A stretch of 64,000 bases of DNA. Origin: Stenotrophomonas rhizophila. Its GTDB lineage: Bacteria > Pseudomonadota > Gammaproteobacteria > Xanthomonadales > Xanthomonadaceae. The notes under the pieces were generated by a model. The model was not told where the DNA came from. It saw only the letters and a program-made list of their open reading frames with translations, and did no database searches. The position numbers were made by a program, and so were the translations under genes. This document shows positions 26,366-34,156 of the stretch, piece by piece (position 1 is the stretch's first letter; every line of letters starts with the position of its first letter). The stretch is taken from contig NZ_JACWUO010000002.1 of the NCBI RefSeq assembly GCF_020857975.1, positions 186,001 to 250,000 of the forward strand, read 5' to 3'.

Positions 26366-27766
26366 TTACTGTTCCGGGCCACCGCCACCGCCGCCGGTGG
26401 ACGGCTGGGCAACGGCCAATGCCAGGCTGTTGGCCTGCAGGTTGCCGGTGCCGGCCGCGACGTTCACCCCGATGTTGCCGGTGGCGCCGGAGAACGCGCT
26501 GCCCGACAGTGCCGCGGTGTTGGTCGCATCCACGTTCACCCAGCGGGTGGTGGAGACGGTGCCGCTCAGGCTGGCGTACAGGTCGGCCACCCCCAGTTCG
26601 ATAAACCGGCTGGTGCCGCTCTCATCGGTATCGAAGGCGATACCGCCCACGCCTTCCCGGTTCGGGTTGGCCGTTGCGTTCTGGATCTCGTTGTCCATAT
26701 CGATGTGGCCGGTGGCACTGCCACTGGGATGGTCGAGCTCACCGTTCCAGGTGTCGAGGTAGTAGTTGTCCTTCTGGTAGGCGTTGCCGCTGCCGCTGTA
26801 GGTGCCCGCGCCCACCGCCAGCGTGCCGCCGGCCACGCGGCCGCGCAGGCTGACATCGACGGTGTCGGTCATCGAGCGCAGGTAGCCGGCGTTGGCCACG
26901 CTGTTGCCCGAGGACACCTGGTTGGAGCTGATGCTGGAAGTGGCATAGGCACTGGTGGCCACCGAGGCGGCCAGCGCATTCTTCTGCTCGTTGTTGTTGC
27001 CCGAAGCGATGTTCACCCCGAGGTTGCCCGACGCACCGCTGAAGGCAGCCCCGCCCAGGCCGGCGGCATTGGTCACCCCGGCATTGAGCGTGGTGTTGCC
27101 GGTACCGGCCTGGTTGACGAACACCTCGGCATCGGCCATGCCGAAGCTGAAGGACGCGTCGGCCGCCGACAGCGAGGCGGCATTGTCCTGCGCGTTGTTG
27201 TCGCCGGCAGCCACGTTGAAGCCCAGGTTGCCCGACGCATCGGTGCCGACGTCATCGGCGATCGAGGCGCTGTTGGTGACCAGGCTGTTGGCTGCGGTGT
27301 TGTTGCTGATCGACTGGCGGTTGTCGATCACCGCGATCGCGGCCGAATCCAGGTCGATCGAACCGGTGATTTCCGGGTCGCCGGAGAAGCGGATGTCCGA
27401 GCTCAGGCGCAGGTCCTTTTCCAGGTTCACATCGACGCCGTGGTTGTTCTTTTCCTTGCGCTCGTTGGCCTGGATGCTGCTGTTCTCGTTGACCGTCACA
27501 TTGCGGTTGCGGGTCACATCGCTGTTGACGGTGGTATTGCTGGTGCTGTTGGTGTTGGTGGTGCTATTGCGGGTCCGGTTCCAGGTGCGCGAATCGGTAC
27601 TGGTATCGGTATCGGTGTTGGTATTGGTGCGCGTTTCGGTCACGTTGTGCACGTGGTTGATGTTGGCGCTTTGGTTCTGGTTGTCGCCCCAGCCATTGGC
27701 GCCGGCCGAGGCCGATGCGGCGGCGATGGCCAGTGCCAGTACGGTCCGTTTCATGTTGGTATTCAT
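26366..27766 (-). CDS. fapC: FapC-like major functional amyloid subunit
   Basis: A 466-residue exported fibre protein. Signal peptide ~1-23 (ALAIAAASASAGA). A long Asn/Thr/Arg-rich low-complexity leader follows (~45-100). Three imperfect amyloid repeats have the pattern GNxGxNxAxGxxNxQxN: GNLGFNVAAGDNNAQDN (~179-195), GNLGVNIASGNNNEQKN (~247-263) and GNIGVNVAAGTGNLQAN (~430-446), separated by variable linkers of about 50 and 165 residues. This is the FapC architecture. No cysteine is present, so the C-terminal CxxC of Pseudomonas FapC is missing. It ends in a poly-Gly tail. ATG 27766 is preceded by GAGAGGG. Biofilm matrix amyloid is the inferred role. Confidence 0.82.
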   Translation of the reverse strand: MNTNMKRTVLALAIAAASASAGANGWGDNQNQSANINHVHNVTETRTNTNTDTDTSTDSRTWNRTRNSTTNTNSTSNTTVNSDVTRNRNVTVNENSSIQANERKEKNNHGVDVNLEKDLRLSSDIRFSGDPEITGSIDLDSAAIAVIDNRQSISNNTAANSLVTNSASIADDVGTDASGNLGFNVAAGDNNAQDNAASLSAADASFSFGMADAEVFVNQAGTGNTTLNAGVTNAAGLGGAAFSGASGNLGVNIASGNNNEQKNALAASVATSAYATSSISSNQVSSGNSVANAGYLRSMTDTVDVSLRGRVAGGTLAVGAGTYSGSGNAYQKDNYYLDTWNGELDHPSGSATGHIDMDNEIQNATANPNREGVGGIAFDTDESGTSRFIELGVADLYASLSGTVSTTRWVNVDATNTAALSGSAFSGATGNIGVNVAAGTGNLQANSLALAVAQPSTGGGGGGPEQ

Positions 27767-27810
27767 GCTGCCCTCTCTCTCATCACAGACAATCGGGTGG
27801 ATGTGACTGC

Positions 27811-28452
27811 TCACGGGGTGGACTGCACCGAAATGCTCAGTTGATTGGCGGTGGCGTTGCCGGATCCCGCGACCTGATTGAGTTGCAGGACGCCGGCCAA
27901 GCCCTGCAGCGCGGTGGCTTCCACCGCCACGCTGCGGGTTCCAGCGGACGTGCCGCTGTTGGCGGTGCCCTGCCCCCCTGCTGACGCGATCGCCTCCGAC
28001 GCGGCCAAGGCCTCGTCGCTGGACTCGCGTATGCCCTGTTGCGCCAGCGTGGCAGCGACGACGTTGAGCGTCGCGTTGCCGGTGCCGCTGGCCTGGTTGA
28101 TCATCACGACGCCGCTGGCGCCGTTCAGTGCCTGCCCGCCGATACTGGCGCTGGCATCCATCGCGCCCTCGCCCAGCACCCGGTTGGCGCGGTGCTGCTG
28201 GCGGGCATTGATGGCGATGTGCGCGTTGTCGCCATTGGCGATGGCCAGCAGGTTGGCCTGCTGGTTCAGATCGCCGGCGGCCATGTTGACGGTGATGGCG
28301 CCATCGGCAGCGGACAGCGCGCGGCCGTCGATGCGGCTGGTAGTGAGATAGGACAGCATGCCGGAGTAGTCAACGGCCTGCTGCGCCTGCAGTGGCAGCG
28401 GCGATGCCATGGCCGTGACCGTGGCCAGCAGCAGTCGGTGCAGGCGCTTCAT
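27811..28452 (-). CDS. fapB: FapB-like minor amyloid subunit
   Basis: A 213-residue exported protein with a signal peptide ending near LPLQAQ. Three repeats are visible: GAITVNMAAGDLNQQANLLA (~51-70), GVVMINQASGTGNATLNVVA (~114-133) and GVLQLNQVAGSGNATANQLS (~187-206). The second and third carry a GxGNAT core, similar to but distinct from the FapC-like repeats. In Pseudomonas FapB is the minor subunit and proposed nucleator. The start overlaps the upstream fapA stop by 4 bp (ATGA). No cysteine is present. Confidence 0.78.
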   Translation of the reverse strand: MKRLHRLLLATVTAMASPLPLQAQQAVDYSGMLSYLTTSRIDGRALSAADGAITVNMAAGDLNQQANLLAIANGDNAHIAINARQQHRANRVLGEGAMDASASIGGQALNGASGVVMINQASGTGNATLNVVAATLAQQGIRESSDEALAASEAIASAGGQGTANSGTSAGTRSVAVEATALQGLAGVLQLNQVAGSGNATANQLSISVQSTP

Positions 28453-28976
28453 TTGCCCGGCCCGCCCGCAGCTGCGCCGAGCGGGAACTGCGCCAGCGCG
28501 CCGCGCACCTGGTCGCCGATGCCACGGGTCGCCCCGCTCACCGCGCCCATCGGCCCGCCGATCGCATTGCTCAGTTGCCCGCCGGACAGCATGCCGTTGT
28601 CGTTGGCCTTGCCCAGGGTGGCGTTGACGTTGGTACCGGTAGCGCGTTCGATGCTGGTCGGGACGTGCCCGGCCCCGGCGCCGGGGTTGGCGCCCAGCGC
28701 GGCGTAGTCGGCGTCGCTGAGTTCGTCCAGACCGGTCGCGGTTCCCAGCGCCTGCCCCACTTCGCGCTTGGGCGAGGGATCGGCGATCAGTGCCATGCCC
28801 GGCGGTGCCGGCCGGTAGGCAGGCCGTGCCGGGACATCGCGCAGCAGCACGATCTCACCGGGCAGCGCCTTCACCCCCTGGCGCGCGCCGGAGGCCTGCG
28901 CGGCCATCGGCGACGCCAGCGCGACCAGCAGGCAAACGCTGGCGCGGGTCGTGCGATGTGCGGCAATGCGGTCCAT
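28449..28976 (-). CDS. fapA: FapA-like first gene of the amyloid operon
   Basis: A 175-residue exported protein with a signal peptide (~1-28). The mature part is low-complexity, with a Gly/Ala/Asn-rich C-terminal third (GMLSGGQLSNAIGGPMGAV) and no recognised catalytic motif. Its position as the first gene of the fap operon, 4-bp overlapped with the fapB-like gene, matches FapA, a chaperone-like regulator of fibre composition in Pseudomonas. Sequence likeness alone would not identify it, so the name is positional. ATG 28976 has GAGGAGG upstream. Transcription should start about 22 bp before it. Confidence 0.6.
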   Translation of the reverse strand: MDRIAAHRTTRASVCLLVALASPMAAQASGARQGVKALPGEIVLLRDVPARPAYRPAPPGMALIADPSPKREVGQALGTATGLDELSDADYAALGANPGAGAGHVPTSIERATGTNVNATLGKANDNGMLSGGQLSNAIGGPMGAVSGATRGIGDQVRGALAQFPLGAAAGGPGK

Positions 28977-29008
28977 GGCGCCCTCCTCGAAACGTGCCGA
29001 GGGGTAAC

Positions 29009-29024
29009 GCAGCAATCGTGCCAA
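29009..29024 (-). promoter_or_regulatory. Sigma-54 (-24/-12) promoter of the fap operon
   Basis: On the minus strand the sequence reads TGGCACG-ATTG-CTGC: GG at 29022-29021 and GC at 29010-29009 are separated by exactly ten bases, as RpoN promoters require. Match to TGGCACG-N4-TTGC is complete except one base. The predicted start of transcription is near 28998, 22 bp before the fapA-like ATG. Confidence 0.72.
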
Positions 29025-29027
29025 CTG

Positions 29028-29054
29028 CCAAACCCTGCAATGGCGCGGGTTTGG
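29028..29054 (-). promoter_or_regulatory. Inverted repeat just upstream of the sigma-54 promoter
   Basis: CCAAACCC (29028-29035) and GGGTTTGG (29047-29054) are perfect inverted repeats 11 bp apart, immediately upstream of the -24 element. This may be a regulator site; the spacing to the promoter is short for an enhancer. Confidence 0.45.
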
Positions 29055-29166
29055 TCGGCCTGCCCGGGCTCATGGCGCAACGGGAATGTTACAGCGCCGT
29101 TGGCAACCGGCCGGCTGAACCAGCGCATCCTGCCGCCGCATTCCCGTGCTTGCTGGCCTGGCAGGG

Positions 29167-29200
29167 GGTGTATCAGCGGTGTTGCACCGGTCGATACACC
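29167..29200 (-). promoter_or_regulatory. Candidate enhancer palindrome, upstream of the fap promoter
   Basis: GGTGTATC (29167-29174) and GATACACC (29193-29200) are perfect inverted repeats 18 bp apart, about 145-175 bp upstream of the -24 element, a usual distance for an enhancer-binding protein. This is the only other clear palindrome in the 305-bp gap 28977-29281 besides 29028-29054 and the symporter hairpin. Binding is inferred. Confidence 0.4.
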
Positions 29201-29236
29201 CGTTACAGCCCCTGCTCAGGTTGCCGGATACGAACA

Positions 29237-29254
29237 GGCCCGCATCGGCGGGCC
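29237..29254 (-). terminator. Hairpin 3' of the symporter gene
   Basis: GGCCCGC (29237-29243) pairs with GCGGGCC (29248-29254), loop ATCG. On the minus strand it is followed by TGTTCGTAT, a weakly T-rich tail. It lies 28 bp past the symporter stop codon. Confidence 0.55.
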
Positions 29255-29281
29255 CGTTGGTCTGGATCGCACCAGCCGTGC

Positions 29282-30610
29282 TCAGGACGCGCGTTTCTCC
29301 AGCTCGTCCACACCCAGGTTGGTCGAGGGATTGTCGTATACCGACTGATCCAGCAACCCGGTTTCCTTGGCCACCAGCACCGGCACCAGCATCTGCCCGG
29401 TGACATTGGTCATGGTCCGCATCATGTCCAGGATGCGGTCGATCGCATACAGGTAGCCGATGGTTTCCAGCGGCAGGTTGGCCGCGCTCAACACCACCGT
29501 GGCCATCACCACCGCCGTGCCCGGCACGCCGGCGGTGCCGAAACTGCCCAGCACCGAGGCGATCAACACCACGATGTACTGCTCCGGGGTGAGCGGGGTG
29601 CCGGTGTACTGGGCGATGAAGACCGCGCACAGCGCCGGGTAGATCGCACCGCAGCCGTCCATCTTGATGCTGGCGCCCAGCGGCACCGCGAAGGAGGCGT
29701 AATCCTTGTTCACCCCCAGGTTGTGGGTGATCGAACGCATCGCCGCCGGCATCGCCGCAAAGCTCGACGAACTCACGAACGCCACCTGCATGCCCGGCGC
29801 CGCGCCACGGAAGAACTTCAGCGGATTCAGGCCATGCGACAACAGCAGCCCGCCGTACACCACCACGATGTGGAACGCGCAGGCCACGTACAGCGCCAGC
29901 ACGAAACTGCCCAGCGGCAGCAGCTTCTCGAAGCCGTAGCTGCCGACCAGGCCGGCGATCAGGCCGAAGGTACCCAGCGGGGTCATCTCCAGCACGAAGC
30001 GGGTGACCTGGATCATGATCTCGCTCAGCTGCCCGGTCAGCTTGCGCGCCTCGGCGACCTTGTCGCCCAGCTTGACCATCGCAAAACCCAGCAGCCCGGC
30101 AAAGAAGATCACCGGCAGGATCGAACCGCGCCCGGGCGCCAGCACCGTTTCGCCGGCCGCGTTGAGCTTGGTGCCGATGCCGGTCAAGGCATAGAACACG
30201 TTGGACGGCACCACATCCATCAGCACCTTGATCACGCTGGGCACCTCGCGCGGCGTGTAGCCGTGGTCCATGCTCAGGCTCAGGTTGCCGGTGCCCGGCT
30301 GCAGCAGCGTGCCCACCGCCAGGCCCACGCAGACCGCCAGCGCGGCGGTGATGATGAACCACAGGAAGGTACGCCCGCCCAGCGCGGCCACCGACTTCTG
30401 CCCGTGCAGCGACGAGATCGCATTGATCACCGCGAAGAACACCAGCGGTACCGCGATCATCTTGATCAGGGTGACATACAGCTCCCCGAGCGGACCGAAC
30501 CAGGTTTCCGCGGCCGGCCCGAGCAGCCAGCCGGCCAGCGCACCCAGCACGAAGCCGCCGAGCACCCGTTGCCAGAACGGAATCCGCAACCAGGCAGAGA
30601 CCAGCTTCAT
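29282..30610 (-). CDS. Dicarboxylate/amino acid:cation symporter (DAACS family)
   Basis: A 442-residue inner-membrane symporter with about eight helices plus two re-entrant hairpin loops. The family signatures are visible: SSSSFAAMPAAM (hairpin 1 serine-rich stretch) and KMDGCGAIYPALCAVFIAQ (substrate/cation-binding TM7). It imports glutamate/aspartate or C4-dicarboxylates with protons or sodium; the substrate cannot be chosen from sequence alone. It lies downstream (on the minus strand) of, and diverges from, the alkaline phosphatase gene. Start MKLVSAW at 30610; the open frame extends to 30679 without support. Confidence 0.88.
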   Translation of the reverse strand: MKLVSAWLRIPFWQRVLGGFVLGALAGWLLGPAAETWFGPLGELYVTLIKMIAVPLVFFAVINAISSLHGQKSVAALGGRTFLWFIITAALAVCVGLAVGTLLQPGTGNLSLSMDHGYTPREVPSVIKVLMDVVPSNVFYALTGIGTKLNAAGETVLAPGRGSILPVIFFAGLLGFAMVKLGDKVAEARKLTGQLSEIMIQVTRFVLEMTPLGTFGLIAGLVGSYGFEKLLPLGSFVLALYVACAFHIVVVYGGLLLSHGLNPLKFFRGAAPGMQVAFVSSSSFAAMPAAMRSITHNLGVNKDYASFAVPLGASIKMDGCGAIYPALCAVFIAQYTGTPLTPEQYIVVLIASVLGSFGTAGVPGTAVVMATVVLSAANLPLETIGYLYAIDRILDMMRTMTNVTGQMLVPVLVAKETGLLDQSVYDNPSTNLGVDELEKRAS

Positions 30611-30759
30611 GAGCGTTCCAGAGAGAATTCGACAGCTAGGCACCTTAGCCCAACCTTGCCCCCGCAACGAGACGCACACGGAAAATCAGCGTGTCATCGG
30701 CGTGCCTTGCGTCCTTCTGCATAATGAACGCCCGTTTCACCTGTGAGATATGCCTGTCC

Positions 30760-32469
30760 ATGTCCCGTACCACGTCCCTGGTGGCGGCCATCGCCACCAC
30801 CCTGCTGCTGGGCGCCTGCGCCAGCACTTCCCCCGCCCCCAGCGCCGCCGGCGCGGTTGCGGTCGACGTCCCCGCCGTGGCCCACCCGGCCGGTGAGACC
30901 CCACAATGGTGGTACCGCAGCGGTGCCGCCCGCGCCGCCGGCAACGGCGCCATGGCCGGCAAGGCAAAGAACGTCATCCTGTTCCTCGGCGACGGCATGA
31001 GCCTGACCACCGTGGCCGCCGCCCGCATCTTCGAGGGCCAGCGCAACGGCAACCCCGGCGAAGAGAACCTGCTGTCCTGGGAACGCTTCCCGGCCACCGC
31101 ATTCAGCAAGACCTACAACACCGATTCGCAGACCCCCGACTCGGCCGGCACCATGACCGCCATCACCACCGGGGTGAAGACCCACATGGGCGCCATCGGC
31201 GTCAGCGCCGGCACCCGCAACGACTGCGCCGACAGCCTCAACAAGGAACTGCTGACCTGGCTGCAGCTGGCCGACAGCGCCGGCATGGCCACCGGCATCG
31301 TCTCCACCGCGCGCCTGACCCACGCCACCCCGGCGGCCACCTATGCGCACTCGCCCGAGCGCAACTGGGAAAACGACGCCGACCTGCCCGAGGCCGCCAA
31401 GGCCGCCGGCTGCAAGGACATCGCCCAGCAGCTGCTGTCCACCTCGCGCTACGGCCGCGGCCCGCTGGTCGCCCTGGGCGGCGGCCGCGCCCAGTTCACC
31501 ACCGTCCAGGAGCGCGATCCGGAGTACGACGACAAGGTCGGCCAGCGCCTGGACGGGCGCAACCTGGTCGGCGAATGGCAGCAGGCCCATCCGCGCGGCG
31601 CCTATGTGTGGAACGCCAAGCAGCTGCAGGCCGCCACCGATGCGCCGGCGATCCTGGGCCTGTTCGAGCCGGACCACATGCGCTATGAAGCCGAACGCAA
31701 GGACGACCCGGCCGGCGAACCCAGCCTGGCCGAGCTGACCCGTGCGGCGATCGGCAACCTGGCCAGGCACCAGGAAGGCTATGTACTGATGGTCGAAGGC
31801 GCCCGCATCGACCATGCCAACCACAGCGGCAACGCCTACCGCGCGCTGAGCGATACCGTGGCGCTGTCCGATGCGGTGCGCGCCGCGGTGGAGGCCACCT
31901 CCGACCAGGACACCCTGATCATCGTCACCGCCGACCACTCCCATACCCTGAACTTCGTCGGCTACCCCGCCCGCGGCAACCCGATCCTGGGCAAGGTCAA
32001 GGACAAGGGCGGCGAAGACGGCACCGGCGCGCTGGACCTGGCCCGCGACGGCCTGGGCCTGCCCTACACCACCCTGAGCTACGCCAACGGCCCCGGCTAC
32101 ACCGGCAGCAGCAACCAGCAGCCGGCCGGGCCCAAGCGTTACCCGCACAACCCCAGCAGCTTCGACCCGGCCGCCGGCCGCCCGGACCTGAGCCACGTCG
32201 ACACCGAGGACGAGGACTACATGCAGGAAGCGCTGGTGCCGAGCAAGAGCGAAACCCATGGCGGCGATGACGTCGGCATCTGGGCGCGCGGCCCGGGCAG
32301 CAAGGCGGTGGGCGGCACCATGGAACAGAACGCGATCTACCACCTGATCGTGCAGGCCACCCCGCGCCTGCGCCAGCGCCTGTGCCAGGCCGGCACCTGC
32401 GATGCCAAGGGCGTGCCGGTGGAACTGCCCAAGCCGGCCGCGTTCGAACGCCGCCCCGACGCCCGCTGA
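30760..32469 (+). CDS. Alkaline phosphatase, PhoA-type lipoprotein
   Basis: A 569-residue phosphomonoesterase. The signal peptide ends in LLLGACAS, a lipobox (Cys ~20), so the protein is probably tethered on the periplasmic face. The catalytic domain has the metal-binding LFLGDGMS, the nucleophile serine in TPDSAGTMTA and the metal-ligand histidines in TADHSHTLNF. These are the bimetallic-site motifs of alkaline phosphatases that release phosphate from organic monoesters. No Pho box was found upstream, so induction by phosphate starvation is not shown. ATG 30760 is preferred over the upstream ATG at 30691. Confidence 0.9.
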   Translation: MSRTTSLVAAIATTLLLGACASTSPAPSAAGAVAVDVPAVAHPAGETPQWWYRSGAARAAGNGAMAGKAKNVILFLGDGMSLTTVAAARIFEGQRNGNPGEENLLSWERFPATAFSKTYNTDSQTPDSAGTMTAITTGVKTHMGAIGVSAGTRNDCADSLNKELLTWLQLADSAGMATGIVSTARLTHATPAATYAHSPERNWENDADLPEAAKAAGCKDIAQQLLSTSRYGRGPLVALGGGRAQFTTVQERDPEYDDKVGQRLDGRNLVGEWQQAHPRGAYVWNAKQLQAATDAPAILGLFEPDHMRYEAERKDDPAGEPSLAELTRAAIGNLARHQEGYVLMVEGARIDHANHSGNAYRALSDTVALSDAVRAAVEATSDQDTLIIVTADHSHTLNFVGYPARGNPILGKVKDKGGEDGTGALDLARDGLGLPYTTLSYANGPGYTGSSNQQPAGPKRYPHNPSSFDPAAGRPDLSHVDTEDEDYMQEALVPSKSETHGGDDVGIWARGPGSKAVGGTMEQNAIYHLIVQATPRLRQRLCQAGTCDAKGVPVELPKPAAFERRPDAR

Positions 32470-32493
32470 CCGCCGCCGGGGCCGCCGCTAGCC

Positions 32494-32541
32494 ACCGACC
32501 GCCGGTCGGTGCGATAACGGGTGCCGGCCCAGTGCCGGCAC
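32494..32541. repeat. Pair of SMAG-like hairpins after the alkaline phosphatase gene
   Basis: Hairpin 1: ACCGACC (32494-32500) / GGTCGGT (32504-32510). Hairpin 2: GTGCCGGC (32521-32528) / GCCGGCAC (32534-32541). Both resemble SMAG stems but lack a clear GTAG end. They lie between two same-strand genes and may also act as terminators or attenuators. Confidence 0.5.
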
Positions 32542-32572
32542 TTCCTGCCCCCCCCTCTTCCCAACCGGCCCG

Positions 32573-33859
32573 ATGATCAGCCCGCTTCCCCCCTTCCCCG
32601 CTTCTCCCACGCCGGTCCTGGTCGGTTTCAGTGGCGGGCTGGATTCGACCGTGCTGCTGCATTGGCTGGCGCAGTCCCCGGCCCAACGTGCCGCCGGCCT
32701 GCGCGCGCTGCATGTGCACCACGGCCTGCAGGCGGTGGCCGGGGACTGGGTCGAGCATTGCCGCGCGCTGTGCGCCCAATGGGGCATCGCACTGCAGGTG
32801 ATCCACGTCGACGTCGCCCGCGACAGCGGCCAGGGCCTGGAAGCGGCCGCCCGCCACGCGCGCCGCGACGCCTTCGCCAACGCCCTGCAGCCGGGCGAAT
32901 GGCTGGCCCTGGCCCATCACCGCGACGACCAGGCCGAAACCTTCCTGCTGCGCGCCCTGCGCGGCTCCGGCGTGGACGGGCTGGCCGCCATCCGCGCGCA
33001 GGCCCCGTTCGCCACCGGCCAGGTGTGGCGCCCGTTGCTGCAGCTGCCGCGCAGCGACCTGCTGGCCCACGCCCGCGCCCACCAGCTGCACTGGATCGAC
33101 GACCCCAGCAATGCGCTGGACGACGCCGACCGCAACTTCCTGCGCCTGCACGTGCTGCCGCTGCTGCAGCAACGCTGGCCGCAGGCCGACGCCGCCTTCG
33201 CGCGCAGCGCCGACCTGTGCGGGCAATCGCAGCGCCTGCTGGACGTTTCCGACCGCGACCTGCTGCGCCGCTGCAGCGTGGCCGCCGGCGTGCTCGACTG
33301 CGCCCGGTTGCTCAAGCAGCCGCGCGAGCGCCGCGCCCGCCTGCTGCGCCGCTGGGTGCGCCAGTGCGGCCTGCCGCCGCTGCCGGCCGCCGGCATCGAG
33401 GCGATCGAACGCGAGCTGTTGCCGGCCGCCCACGATGCCGATGCGCAGTTCGCCTGGCAGGGCGCCCGCATCCGCCGCTGGCGCGGCGAGCTGCACCTGT
33501 TGTCGACCACCCTGGCCCTGCCACCGCACTGGAGCGTGCACTGGGACGGACGCGCGCCACTGGCGCTGCCCGATGGCGGCCTGCTGGAGCTGATCGGTGC
33601 GCCGCGCCTGCGCAATGCACTGCAGATCAGCGCACGCCGCGGCGGCGAACGCATCCAGCTGCCCGGCCGCACCCATTCCCACGCGCTCAAGGACCTGCTG
33701 CAGCGCGGTGGCCTGCCGCCCTGGCAACGCCGCCAGTTGCCGCTGCTGTTCGACGGCGAGGTGTTGATGGCCGCCGGCGACCAGGTGATCGCCGCACCGC
33801 TGCAGCAGTGGCTGGATGAACACCACGCACGCCTGCGCTGGACCCCGGGCGCGGCGTGA
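32573..33859 (+). CDS. tilS: tRNA(Ile)-lysidine synthase
   Basis: A 428-residue cytoplasmic enzyme that modifies the wobble cytidine of tRNA-Ile(CAU) to lysidine, so that it reads AUA. The PP-loop ATP pyrophosphatase motif SGGLDSTVLLH is near residue 20, with HHRDDQAETFLLRALRGSG in the middle and a C-terminal substrate-binding domain (~225-428) with LLQRGGLPPWQRRQLPLLFD, the conserved TilS C-terminal stretch. The start ATG 32573 is the first in the frame. It precedes xseB and ispA, so they may share a transcript. Confidence 0.92.
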   Translation: MISPLPPFPASPTPVLVGFSGGLDSTVLLHWLAQSPAQRAAGLRALHVHHGLQAVAGDWVEHCRALCAQWGIALQVIHVDVARDSGQGLEAAARHARRDAFANALQPGEWLALAHHRDDQAETFLLRALRGSGVDGLAAIRAQAPFATGQVWRPLLQLPRSDLLAHARAHQLHWIDDPSNALDDADRNFLRLHVLPLLQQRWPQADAAFARSADLCGQSQRLLDVSDRDLLRRCSVAAGVLDCARLLKQPRERRARLLRRWVRQCGLPPLPAAGIEAIERELLPAAHDADAQFAWQGARIRRWRGELHLLSTTLALPPHWSVHWDGRAPLALPDGGLLELIGAPRLRNALQISARRGGERIQLPGRTHSHALKDLLQRGGLPPWQRRQLPLLFDGEVLMAAGDQVIAAPLQQWLDEHHARLRWTPGAA

Positions 33860-33895
33860 ATTGACCCCACCGGGTTGGCGCATCACACTTGCCCC

Positions 33896-34156
33896 ATGCC
33901 CAAGAAGTCCCCCAACGAAACCTCCCCGGTCGCCCACTTCGAGCAGTCGCTGGAAGAACTGGAGCAACTGGTGGAGAAGATGGAAACCGGCGAGATGAGC
34001 CTGGAACAGTCGCTGAGCGCCTACGAGCGCGGCGTGGGCCTGTACCGCCAGTGCCAGCAGGCGCTGGAACAGGCAGAACTGCGCGTGCGCCTGCTCAGCA
34101 ACCCGGCCCAGCCGGACACCGCCGAACCCTTCGACCCGCCCGGCCATGACGGTTGA
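33896..34156 (+). CDS. xseB: Exodeoxyribonuclease VII small subunit
   Basis: An 86-residue helical protein, partner of XseA in exonuclease VII, which degrades single-stranded DNA to oligonucleotides. The conserved [20 protein letters not shown] segment and the following [19 protein letters not shown] are present. ATG 33896 opens MPKKSP. It lies 36 bp after tilS, and its stop overlaps the ispA start by 11 bp. Confidence 0.93.
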   Translation: MPKKSPNETSPVAHFEQSLEELEQLVEKMETGEMSLEQSLSAYERGVGLYRQCQQALEQAELRVRLLSNPAQPDTAEPFDPPGHDG

